Assembly: GCA_002067365.1 (NCBI GenBank)
Contig: MVRK01000018.1
Span: forward strand, 1 to 53,336
Direction of reading: 5' to 3'
DNA length: 53,336 bases
Source of the DNA: Methanosaeta sp. PtaU1.Bin060
Lineage (GTDB): Archaea; Halobacteriota; Methanosarcinia; Methanotrichales; Methanotrichaceae
Shown here: positions 25,183 to 32,957 of the stretch, piece by piece
Layout: every line of letters starts with the position of its first letter
How positions within the stretch are numbered: position 1 is the first letter of the stretch
The notes under the pieces: model-generated
Told to the model about the DNA's origin: nothing
What the model saw: only the letters and a program-made list of their open reading frames with translations
Databases searched by the model: none
Position numbers and translations under genes: made by a program

Positions 25183-26154
25183 ATGAGATCCTTTTCGCCA
25201 CACCTGGCTGCCCGGGCCCTCTGGCAGATGAGGGTGAAAAGAAGGCCCTTCGTCCTCTCGCACGGCATAAACGCCGCCTGCAACCTGAGATGCAGATTCT
25301 GCGAGTACTGGCGAAAGCCGGGAACGCAGATGAGCACTCCCGAGATCTTCTCCATGCTCGATGATGCCAGGTCTTTCGGCATCGGTGTTTATAACGCCTG
25401 GACCCTCGAGCCTCTCTTGAGGAGGGATCTGCCGGAGATCCTGAGGCACGCCAAGCGTCTCGGCCTTGTCACATCTCTCATCACCAATGGACTGCTGCTG
25501 CGCCAGAGAGCCCATGAGCTCGAAGACCTGGACCTCCTATCAGTCTCCGTGGACGGCACTACGAGCTACAGAGAACTGCGGGGTGCAGATCTCGAAGAGG
25601 TTCTGGAGGGCATCAGGGCAGCCCGCGACGAGGGCCACGAGGTTCTCATGAACTGCGTGATAAGCCAAAAGAATGTGAGTGAGCTTGAGGAGCTGGTGCA
25701 TCTGGCAGAGTCGCTGGGAGCCTGGATATCCTTTGAGCCCATCCACGAGTCGCAGGGCATTGATGATGCCGTCTGGGATGAGATAGGCATCAGGGATACA
25801 TTCGCTTACGAGCGAGCAGTCGAGGATCTGATGGAGCGAAAGAGGCGGGGCGCGCCCATAATCAACTCGCTCACGTACCTGGAGATGATAAAATCCAGAA
25901 GGCCCAGATTCAGGTGCCATGCGAGCGATATAATCCTCCATGTCTCGCCTAGCGGCATCATCGAGAACTGCAGGGTCCACCAGGAGCCGCTGGGCATGGT
26001 CTCGGACGGCATCTCAAGGGTCTGGGATGCCACTCTGAAGAAGAGAAAAGGGATATCACAGAGCTGCAAGGGCTGCCTTTTCTTCGGCTACGTGGAGAAC
26101 AGCCTCCTCTACGAGTTCGTGCCCGAGGTCATGGCTCATTACGAATGGATGTAG
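25183..26154 (+). CDS. Radical SAM protein with SPASM-like C-terminus
   Basis: 323 residues. The radical-SAM cluster motif is 'CNLRCRFCEYW' near residue 34; 'ITNGLLL' and 'LLSVSVDGTTSYRELRG' are the following barrel strands. C-terminal cysteines (RCHASD, NCRVHQEP, SCKGCLFFGY) suggest an auxiliary Fe-S cluster of the SPASM/twitch type. Reaction unknown. It lies 143 nt after the ligase, with its own AT-rich stretch (GATTTAAAATC, near 25095-25105) as possible promoter; ribosome site is weak. It may be an independent unit rather than part of the ior cluster. Confidence 0.88.
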   Translation: MRSFSPHLAARALWQMRVKRRPFVLSHGINAACNLRCRFCEYWRKPGTQMSTPEIFSMLDDARSFGIGVYNAWTLEPLLRRDLPEILRHAKRLGLVTSLITNGLLLRQRAHELEDLDLLSVSVDGTTSYRELRGADLEEVLEGIRAARDEGHEVLMNCVISQKNVSELEELVHLAESLGAWISFEPIHESQGIDDAVWDEIGIRDTFAYERAVEDLMERKRRGAPIINSLTYLEMIKSRRPRFRCHASDIILHVSPSGIIENCRVHQEPLGMVSDGISRVWDATLKKRKGISQSCKGCLFFGYVENSLLYEFVPEVMAHYEWM

Positions 26155-26677
26155 CACTAGAGCGTGGCATCGCAGCGTGCAGGTTGTGGATGCGGCCCAT
26201 CCGTTTTTTTCTGAGGGACCAAGAGGAGAAGGCTGACGGCTTGTGTGGTCCAGAGACCATACCAATCCGGCCATCATTCGCGCCTTATCGAGCGCTCCGG
26301 GCTTCACTGGCAGCCATGCGGTGGCGGCCGTGCCTGCGCCCCCACGGCTCACGTCGATCATGCTTCTTTTCAAGAAGAGCAGACAGGCAAAGATCGTCCC
26401 CGGCATCCACTTCAATCTGGATACATATTGCACAGCCCTACAATCTCTTGAGAGCATCGATGATCCAGAAGAAGGCCAAACAAATATAAAAAATAAAGTG
26501 AGTATAAATTATTCACTCAAAATATATATTTTGCTAACAATCCACACTCCCGATGGTTGTATGGCCACGACTGCAAAGCACCATAGAGCAAATCAGCAAA
26601 GGCAGAAAGCTCAGCCGGGAGGACTTGGCGGAAGAAGGCTTTGGTGGGAAACTCTGGAGAAGCTGCCTCCCAGCTGG
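26155..26677. other. Gene-free stretch after the radical SAM gene
   Basis: 523 bases between convergent genes. Open frames on both strands here have no domain-like sequence and no ribosome site. AT-rich part at 26470-26540 contains AGTGA/TCACT arms around an AT core (26498-26518). I see no RNA gene. Confidence 0.45.
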
Positions 26678-27127
26678 CTACTCTCTGCCCTCTGCTTTCC
26701 TTCTATCATAGCTGCTCTGGTGATGTGCAATCTCCTGACCCATTTCCGCAATCAATCTATACTGACGGTTATTTCTGTTGCCCCTTCGCTCCAGAAATCC
26801 GTCCCGATTCATGCGGGAAAGGTATGTCGAGACGGTGCTGAGCTTTATGTCATCGGCCACAGTCTCATACCTCTCTCTCAGCTCCTGAGTTGTGAACCAC
26901 GTGTTGGCGAACTCGAATCTGATGAAGCTCTCCAGTTTGCCCATAAGCGTCCCTCCGCTATCTAGCGGACGAGACACTCCTGCGCGCCCTTCATCTCCCT
27001 CAAAGACGCCCGAGGCCGATAGAAAACCGATGATCTTGTCTCTCAAGACCTCTCCATCCATGTTCTGTGATTCGAACTCATGGGAGGACTTCAGATCCTT
27101 ATCTTCGATCTCTATCCGAATCTTCAT
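26678..27127 (-). CDS. Winged-helix protein with N-terminal acidic domain
   Basis: 149 residues. The first 30 ('MKIRIEIEDKDLKSSHEFES') look like a short beta/acidic segment; residues 62-125 form a winged helix: 'LESFIRFEFANTWFTTQELR', 'STVSTYLSRMNRDGFLERRG', 'NNRQYRLI'. GAGGTG lies 5 nt before the ATG. A 50-codon ORF ends 8 nt upstream on the same strand, so a two-gene operon is likely. The pattern of a small ORF plus HTH recalls self-regulating pairs, but no toxin-like motif is seen. The function is unknown. Confidence 0.75.
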   Translation of the reverse strand: MKIRIEIEDKDLKSSHEFESQNMDGEVLRDKIIGFLSASGVFEGDEGRAGVSRPLDSGGTLMGKLESFIRFEFANTWFTTQELRERYETVADDIKLSTVSTYLSRMNRDGFLERRGNRNNRQYRLIAEMGQEIAHHQSSYDRRKAEGRE

Positions 27128-27135
27128 CTAGCACC

Positions 27136-27288
27136 TCAGATTCTGCCTGGTGTAAATCCCTTGCGGGCCTGCAGGACCAAGTCCTGCAGAGAATCCCCGA
27201 CGGCTCCAGCACCTGCCCTTGCAGCCTTGAACTGCTGTGCCTTATCCTGGTCCATCTGCAAGACGAAGAGCTTTATGTGTCCTCTCAT
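27136..27288 (-). CDS. 50-aa hypothetical protein
   Basis: ATG at 27286-27288 has GAGGGATTCACA upstream; the frame is open further to 27351, but that extension has no ribosome site. Product 'MRGHIKLFVLQMDQDKAQQF' followed by an Ala/Gly/Asp helix-like part 'DSLQDLVLQARKG'. It reads as a small alpha/beta cytosolic protein. It is linked to the winged-helix gene with 8 nt between stop and start. I do not recognise a family. Confidence 0.55.
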   Translation of the reverse strand: MRGHIKLFVLQMDQDKAQQFKAARAGAGAVGDSLQDLVLQARKGFTPGRI

Positions 27289-28459
27289 TGTGAATCCCTC
27301 GAAACGCCTCTCGCCAACTTCCATCTGATTGGATCTACATGAATACCCCATTCACGCAGATCCAATCTCGTTGTTGCACCTTTGTGCCACCCCTTCACAA
27401 ACTAGCGACCTCTGACATGGATACCCTTCTTTATCCTATGCGGTCGCACTCCCCCACCCCAATATCAGATCCTGCACAGTGAATATCGCCCACTGCCGTC
27501 CCTTTCCGGCTGCGAGCGATCTCAGACCCGATAATCCAGGACATGATCTGATTCATAGCCGTCCCTTTCCAGCTGTGAACCAACTGTGCCCAGACAGGAA
27601 TGGATCTTTGACGTTTTCCCCTTCTTGTCGCTTTTGCAATCCATTTCTCGGAAACGCAGTTCTGTGAAGCATTATTGCAGAGATCGCAAGGCCAGTCCAA
27701 GACCGTCGATTCCCCCTTCATTGCTTTTCTCCCTTCATCCCTTCTTTGGTGACGTTTGCTTTCACAGTGGCGAGCAACGCTGAAAGAGGCAGCCCCTATT
27801 GCCGTGAATACGAGGAGAGCCTCTGCTCAAGCATGTTCACCATTTTACGCTTCCCCCTAACATCGTCCTGGAAGGCTATCCACCCCCTCAGATGAACAGT
27901 CCTCTGATTCAACCCTCATGGTGTTATCAGACAGGATGTCGGTTATCCCTTCCGACACAATTACCCTTGTAATAAGAGTATATAAACCTTCCGATAGTTT
28001 TTTGCTGTGGTGAATGGCTAAAAACTTGATTTAAACTTTATTTTTCCAAATAAGTCCGTTATAGTAGTCAGAATAGTAATTCACAAGAGGGGGCGTAGAC
28101 ACATAATTTGTGATGCGAAGTGAAGTGAAAAAGAGGTCTCTGGCTATTACTACTATGATAATACCCGACGGTGTGCTCGGTTTTTACATGCGCGATAGAG
28201 TATAACTGGTGTGAAATGGGTTCACAAAATATGGGCATGCCAAGTTTTCAGTAGGCAGCACTTGATCATCATTAAAATATTTCATTATTATGCACAACAA
28301 ATTAGATCAAACACTCCAAAAAAAGAAGGGATTTGCCTGCCGCATCCGATAATTGTGGTATGATATCTGTATTAGGGCCCATTTTGGTAAGAAGGGCCAG
28401 ACGAGAGAAATCTATCGAAAGATGGAGACAAAACTCGTCTGCCGAAATTGAACGCTAGA
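27289..28459. other. Gene desert of 1.17 kb
   Basis: No convincing gene. Contents: an imperfect direct repeat pair at 27495-27580 (below); a drop in GC content after 27970; a 17-bp inverted repeat TGTGAA-atggg-TTCACA at 28210-28226; AT-rich sequence to 28340. It may hold decayed genes or an RNA that cannot be recognised by eye. Confidence 0.5.
27495..27580. repeat. Imperfect 23-bp direct repeat pair, period 63
   Basis: GCCGTCCCTTTCCGGCTGCG plus AGC (27495-27517) and GCCGTCCCTTTCCAGCTGTG plus AAC (27558-27580) differ at three positions. The intervening 40 nt are unrelated. Only two copies, so it is not a CRISPR array; 63 is a multiple of three, so it could be a decayed coding repeat. Confidence 0.6.
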
Positions 28460-28645
28460 TCAAGATGCCTGGTGCAGTTCGAAGTATTCCTCGACAAGCC
28501 AGTCGCCAATCTCCTTGAGATACCTGCGCCTGCGCTCATCCTCGGCAATCATCTGAAAAACTTCAGAGAGATCTTCATCCATTGCTGTTTCATTGGCAGT
28601 GCTCCATTTAAACCTATCGTAAGTCTGCGGCCACAGAGCGTGCAT
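28460..28645 (-). CDS. 61-aa charged hypothetical protein
   Basis: ATG at 28643-28645, 4 nt after the stop of the phosphatase-like gene, with GAGGATGATCGC as ribosome site overlapping that stop. Product is rich in charged residues and predicted helical ('DEDLSEVFQMIAEDERRRRY', 'EIGDWLVEEYFELHQ'). Tight spacing supports a translated second gene of the operon. Function unknown. Confidence 0.55.
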   Translation of the reverse strand: MHALWPQTYDRFKWSTANETAMDEDLSEVFQMIAEDERRRRYLKEIGDWLVEEYFELHQAS

Positions 28646-28649
28646 GCGA

Positions 28650-29435
28650 TCATCCTCGCGCCATTTCCTTTGAAAGAATCAGCACCACAGAGGATGGCTT
28701 TTCGGCCCTTTTCAGTATGCCAGCATGAACTGGATGGTCTCCACAGATGATGAACAGGGTCTCATCATCGGTCGCTGCGACCATCTCGCCCACACATCTA
28801 TCGATCAGGATGGCAGCGCTTCTGATCTCAGCTGGCCCAAGGCCCATGTGCGCTGCTTTGTCGATTCCTATGAAGTATGAGACGAGAAGTCTCGGCCTCT
28901 CTGAAAGGGCTTCCAGGTTATAGCGGCATATCTGCCGATCAAAGTCCTCTGGAGCGAGATCATCTGGTACCCCCCGGACGATCTCGATCAGCCCGCTGTA
29001 GACCTCTGCTCCGTTCTTCTCCATGATCACTGCAGCCTTGAGCCCTGAAGCACTGGCGATCTCGGGAATGCTGAGAAGGCTGGACTCCTTGGCTCCTTGC
29101 TTATCGAATATGCTGTGGTGCTCTGGCAGAAGGCCGCTCAGGATGGTGGCGATGGCAGGGGTTGTATGGTTGGACACAGTCTCCGCCTTCATGACCACTC
29201 CTCTTTTTGCCAGGGCGGGGATGTTTGTAAGATGCGAAGCGAGCCATCTGTATAGGTCGTAGCCGAGGCTGTCCACTATGATCAGCACAACACTCCTGCA
29301 CCCCCAACAGTCCACAGCGTCGATGGCCACGCCATCGGACTGAGTCAGATTTATTCCGAGAACTTTGGCCGCTGTCGGGGCCACATCCAGCAGGCTGATC
29401 CCCCTTATCCCCGTAGGGGCGCTCTCAGAGGCCAT
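28650..29435 (-). CDS. Alkaline-phosphatase-fold hydrolase with permuted motif order
   Basis: 261 residues. Metal/nucleophile residues of the alkaline phosphatase superfamily are present: Asp in 'VVLIIVDSLGYD', nucleophile Thr in 'SNHTTPAIATILSGLLPEHH', Asp and His in 'IGIDKAAHMGLG', Asp-His in 'ICGDHPVHAG'. The segment 'GISLLDVAPTAAKVLGI', which in this superfamily normally follows the last His as a C-terminal 'DIAPTxxxLLG' element, is here at residues 13-29, before the first strand, and the protein ends soon after the last His. This suggests circular permutation or loss and fusion. It is probably a phosphodiesterase, phosphatase or sulfatase; substrate unknown. Confidence 0.85.
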   Translation of the reverse strand: MASESAPTGIRGISLLDVAPTAAKVLGINLTQSDGVAIDAVDCWGCRSVVLIIVDSLGYDLYRWLASHLTNIPALAKRGVVMKAETVSNHTTPAIATILSGLLPEHHSIFDKQGAKESSLLSIPEIASASGLKAAVIMEKNGAEVYSGLIEIVRGVPDDLAPEDFDRQICRYNLEALSERPRLLVSYFIGIDKAAHMGLGPAEIRSAAILIDRCVGEMVAATDDETLFIICGDHPVHAGILKRAEKPSSVVLILSKEMARG

Positions 29436-29564
29436 AGCCCCTCTCTTGGATCAGGCGTCCCTTTGACCCATTTTCGGCGAAGCAATTCTCTTTTTTCGAT
29501 TTCACAGGCCCAAGACTGCCTCATCAGGCTTAAATAATGATGGGTGGAAGAGAGCCAGGAGATC

Positions 29565-29969
29565 ATGTTGAGACCGGCGATTCTTCTTGCCCTGATGATC
29601 ATATCCGGAGGGACCCTCGTAGGCTGCTCAGTGGATATCGACTATACCCACAATGTTGCTGGGACGGGAACAGTCATCACAGATTACAGGATGGGTTACG
29701 ACCAGAACACTGAGGCGACAGGCAGAGTGAGGGGAACGGGGCTTGTGAGCGACAAGTATCTTTTCGCGAGCAGCAACGACTCTGAGAATGTGACATTAGA
29801 GGACAATTTCGTCTTCTCGAAGGCAAAAGTGCCAGAAAGGATCTCTCTGAGCGATTATCCCCAGAGCAAGGAGCGACCTGAGAAGTTCAGGCTGATGGGA
29901 ACGAGTTGGGCAGAAGGACTGAATATCTCGGGCAAGGAAGACTTCACCGGTCAGAATCGCTCCCTTTAG
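29565..29969 (+). CDS. Small predicted lipoprotein
   Basis: 134 residues from ATG 29565, with CAGGAGAT 5 nt upstream. Signal peptide 'LLALMIISGGTLVGC' ends in a lipobox (LVGC), so the mature protein probably begins with a lipid-modified Cys. The rest ('NVAGTGTVITDYRMGYDQN', 'GRVRGTGLVSDKYLF') looks like a beta-strand-rich exported domain with repeated 'GTG' turns. No family recognised. It is divergent from the phosphatase-like gene. Confidence 0.75.
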   Translation: MLRPAILLALMIISGGTLVGCSVDIDYTHNVAGTGTVITDYRMGYDQNTEATGRVRGTGLVSDKYLFASSNDSENVTLEDNFVFSKAKVPERISLSDYPQSKERPEKFRLMGTSWAEGLNISGKEDFTGQNRSL

Positions 29970-30036
29970 GCCAATAGTTTCGCCTCGCGCTCGCGCCAAA
30001 GCTTTATAATCGACTTTATCAAAATTTATCAGAGAC

Positions 30037-31470
30037 ATGAGAGATGCCCAGGAGATATCCGGAAAATTCGCAGATCTGAAAGAGCTTTGCAGAGAGGCTG
30101 CAGGCGAAATCCGGAAGCATCAGGATCTTCTTGTGGTATCTCACGTCGATGCCGACGGCCTCACCTCAGCGGCCGTGGTCTGCACGGCACTTCAAAGGCT
30201 GGGAATCGAGTACAGGCCCCTCTTTTTCAGGCAGCTCGACGTGACAGCCTTAGGGCAGGTCGCAGACCATGGGGCAGACCTCGTGATATTCACGGACCTT
30301 GGCAGCGGAATGGTCAAGGAGATCTGCAGCCTGGGCCTTCGGGCCGTGGTGGCAGACCACCACAAGCCCTCCCTCGCAGAGGATGCACGCCCTCTCGCCC
30401 ATATCAACCCCCATCTGGTAGGAGCTGATGGAGCGACTGATCTCTCAGGCAGCGGAACCTCTTTCCTTCTCGCCTCCGCTCTGGCTGAAGCCGCAGGCTC
30501 TAGCGGCTGCAACGACGACCTATCGGCTCTGGCAGTGGTGGGGGCCGTGGGGGATCTGCAGGACCTGGCGAAGGGACATCTCCTAGGCCTCAACCGCGAG
30601 ATCCTGGAGATCGGGTCGAAAGCCGGAGTGGTCTCCTTTTCGAGGGACATCAAGCTCTTCGGCAGGCAGACCCGACCCGTCTTCAAGATGCTGGAGTACT
30701 CACAGGACCCTTATCTTCCCGGGCTCTCAGGAAATGAGGACGCCTGCATCGCATTCCTGAAGGATGTCGGGATACGCCTCGGCGGAGAAAGATGGAGGCG
30801 CTGGATCGACCTCACCCAGGAGGAGAAAGCATCCGTCGTCACATCTCTTCTGCGAAAGGGCCTGCGAAGTGGTGTTTCTCACGTCAAGCTGGAGCGGCTG
30901 ATAGGAGAGGTCTACGTCCTTCTGCATGAGAGGGAGGGCACTGAGCCAAGAGACGCCTCTGAATACTCCACCCTCCTGAATGCGACAGCGCGCTACGGCT
31001 ACGCAGACGTCGGCCTTCGAGTCTGCATGGGAGACAGAGACAAGGCCTTTGAAGAGGCAAAACACCTGCTCAACCAGCACCGCCAGAACCTCGTGAACGG
31101 CCTCAAGCTCGTCAGTCAGCGGGGGATCACGCCCCTGAGAAACATTCAGTACTTCGATGCAGGTGAAGCTATCCTCGACACCATCGTCGGCATCGTCGCC
31201 GGCATGTGCTTTCAGATGGCTGATAGGTCAAGGCCGATCCTCGCCTTTGCCAGAACGCCCGAAGGGAACCTCAAGGTCTCGGCGCGCGGCACCCAGGATC
31301 TCGTCAGATCCGGCCTGGACCTGGCCCTGGCGATGTCCGGCGCTGCGAAGGCAGTCGGGGGCGTCGGCGGCGGCCACAATGTCGCCGCTGGCGCGACCAT
31401 CCCGCCAGAAGCAAAGCAGCAGTTCCTGGATCTTGTGGACTCTACCGTCGGCTGCCAGCTCTCCTCTTGA
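30037..31470 (+). CDS. RecJ-like DHH/DHHA1 single-strand nuclease or phosphodiesterase
   Basis: 477 residues. DHH motif I 'VVSHVDADGLTSAAVVC' near residue 35, motif III 'DLVIFTDLGSGM', motif 'VVADHHKPSL' (the DHH), and the C-terminal DHHA1 signature 'GGVGGGHNVAAGATIP' near residue 445. This is the archaeal RecJ-like group, which includes the GINS-associated nuclease GAN and other nucleases; which one it is cannot be told. GCTTTATAATCG at 30001-30012 is the TATA box and the ATG would be close to the mRNA start. Confidence 0.9.
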   Translation: MRDAQEISGKFADLKELCREAAGEIRKHQDLLVVSHVDADGLTSAAVVCTALQRLGIEYRPLFFRQLDVTALGQVADHGADLVIFTDLGSGMVKEICSLGLRAVVADHHKPSLAEDARPLAHINPHLVGADGATDLSGSGTSFLLASALAEAAGSSGCNDDLSALAVVGAVGDLQDLAKGHLLGLNREILEIGSKAGVVSFSRDIKLFGRQTRPVFKMLEYSQDPYLPGLSGNEDACIAFLKDVGIRLGGERWRRWIDLTQEEKASVVTSLLRKGLRSGVSHVKLERLIGEVYVLLHEREGTEPRDASEYSTLLNATARYGYADVGLRVCMGDRDKAFEEAKHLLNQHRQNLVNGLKLVSQRGITPLRNIQYFDAGEAILDTIVGIVAGMCFQMADRSRPILAFARTPEGNLKVSARGTQDLVRSGLDLALAMSGAAKAVGGVGGGHNVAAGATIPPEAKQQFLDLVDSTVGCQLSS

Positions 31471-31511
31471 GGTTTATATCGAGCTTGATGCAGCGCTTAA
31501 AACATTTATGA

Positions 31512-31970
31512 TCATGCGCAGGGCAGGTATCCGCATTCGCACATATGATCCTTGACCACCTTGATATGCTCATCGATGCTGAAGTTTCCGACGAACATAT
31601 GATCGATGCGCGCCTGCTCCTCCTTCACATCTTTCGTCTCAGGGTCCAGGACCCTGTATCCTATCATGCCAGTGCCTATGAAGTCGGCGTCGATCTGCAT
31701 ATCAGTCAGGTTGGGCGTAGCCAGAAGCTCCATCCTTGTGGCCAAACGTGTGGCGTCGTTGAACTCCTTGGAGGCAGATGTATCCGTGAAGTAGTTTTGA
31801 AGGCGAGTGCTCTCGCGAAATTTTTGATCGTATGCGAAGAGATGGGCATTAGGATTGCTCTTGCTGCCTATCTGCATGACGTAGTGATCTGCGAGAGCTG
31901 AGATTCCGATGAGCGCTATCCCTGCGATTGCGATCATGCCGACGACTGTGATTATGCCCCTGGACACCAT
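31512..31970 (-). CDS. Membrane-anchored exported hypothetical protein
   Basis: 152 residues: one N-terminal transmembrane helix 'GIITVVGMIAIAGIALIGIS' then a soluble domain with 'DADFIGTGMIGYRVLDPETK' and a Cys-containing end 'HMCECGYLPCA'. Probably anchored outside the membrane. Family not recognised. Starts 25 nt before the end of dapF on the same strand, so it is probably co-transcribed downstream of it. Confidence 0.7.
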   Translation of the reverse strand: MVSRGIITVVGMIAIAGIALIGISALADHYVMQIGSKSNPNAHLFAYDQKFRESTRLQNYFTDTSASKEFNDATRLATRMELLATPNLTDMQIDADFIGTGMIGYRVLDPETKDVKEEQARIDHMFVGNFSIDEHIKVVKDHMCECGYLPCA

Positions 31971-31995
31971 CTTTGCCTCCCTCCCTTCTGCGACC

Positions 31996-32895
31996 TCACA
32001 TCCCCTGGAGGAGGCCCCATCGAAATTCTTCGCTCACATCTCCGGAATAAACAGTCACCGCCGGTCCCTCCATGAAGGCGTCGTCCCCCTCGAAGGTCAC
32101 TATCAGAGGGCCGCCCCGGGTCTTTACGAGAACCTCGTCGCCTACAAATCCCAGCCGCCGCGCCACGGAAGCGCAGGCCACTGCCCCTGTGCCGCACGAT
32201 AATGTCTCGGCCTCCACGCCCCTCTCAAAGGTCCTGACCTCGAAAGGCTCCTTTGGTCTGACGAAGTTGACGTTGGCCCCCTCTGGAAAGACGCTGTTGT
32301 GCCTGATCAGCGGCGCGATCTCATCTACCGACAGGTCGATGTCGTCCACGAAGATGACCGCATGGGGAACGCCCGTGTTCACCGCAGAGATCTGCATCCC
32401 ATCGAGCTCCTCCATCAGAAACTCGCCAGAGCCGATGGCCGGAATGGCCCCCCTATCGAACTTGGGGACCCCCATCTTCACCTTGGCCCAGAAGCAGTCG
32501 TCCATCTCTCTCACCTGCACAGGCACAACGCCAGCGAGAGTCTCGACGCTGAAGCCCTCTCCGACATATCCACAATCCCAGGCGTATTTGGCCAGGCAGC
32601 GAATGCCGTTGCCGCACATCTCTGCCTCAGAGCCGTCAGGCTGAAAGAGCCTCATCCCCAGCTCGGCCCGGGGGCTGTTCACCAGGAATAAAACTCCGTC
32701 GGCCCCAATACCGAAGTTGCGATGGCAGCATCCGATGGCAAAGCCGCTCTTCTTGGACTCCGCCACCTGCTCGGATCGCATCTCGTCTATTATTATGAAG
32801 TCGTTTCCATTCCCGTGCATCTTGGTGAATGCCAAGGTGCGGGGCCGAAAGGGCTCCTCGTCAATCTCAATCTCAGAAATATCTGCCAGCTTCAT
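31996..32895 (-). CDS. dapF: Diaminopimelate epimerase
   Basis: 299 residues. Interconverts LL- and meso-diaminopimelate in lysine synthesis with two active-site cysteines. They are in 'AEMCGNGIRCLAKY' (first Cys) and 'ETLSCGTGAVACASVARR' (second Cys); 'LAFTKMHGNGNDFIIID' is the N-terminal signature. The family usually starts just before 'FTKMHG', so the 20-residue extension from ATG 32895 may be real or a TTG at 32835 may be the start. A TTTAATATC on the minus strand near 32948-32956 is the likely TATA; it overlaps the divergent gene's start. Confidence 0.95.
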   Translation of the reverse strand: MKLADISEIEIDEEPFRPRTLAFTKMHGNGNDFIIIDEMRSEQVAESKKSGFAIGCCHRNFGIGADGVLFLVNSPRAELGMRLFQPDGSEAEMCGNGIRCLAKYAWDCGYVGEGFSVETLAGVVPVQVREMDDCFWAKVKMGVPKFDRGAIPAIGSGEFLMEELDGMQISAVNTGVPHAVIFVDDIDLSVDEIAPLIRHNSVFPEGANVNFVRPKEPFEVRTFERGVEAETLSCGTGAVACASVARRLGFVGDEVLVKTRGGPLIVTFEGDDAFMEGPAVTVYSGDVSEEFRWGLLQGM

Positions 32896-32957
32896 TTATA
32901 TACCATGCTTCTGATTACTCTTGCCTGTGCTGTTGTGGTGGTGATGTGATATTAAAC
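32896..32957. promoter_or_regulatory. Interleaved divergent promoters of dapF and HPS-RraA
   Basis: Plus strand: TTTATATAC at 32896-32904 would start the HPS-RraA mRNA near 32930. Minus strand: GGGTTTAATATC at about 32946-32957 would start dapF near 32925. The two core promoters lie across each other in 62 nt, so simultaneous occupation by polymerase is unlikely. GGTGAT at 32940-32945 is the ribosome site of the rightward gene. Confidence 0.5.

Noticed and set aside
26243-26965. 240-codon plus-strand frame
   Set aside because: It runs antisense over the winged-helix gene at 26678-27127, which has a clear domain and ribosome site; the upstream part has no family-like pattern.
27495-27580. CRISPR array
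   Set aside because: Only two imperfect repeats and no cas genes anywhere in the window.
27431-27721. 96-codon minus-strand frame containing the 63-bp repeat
   Set aside because: Two related 21-residue units appear, but there is no ribosome site or recognisable protein; kept only as a repeat.
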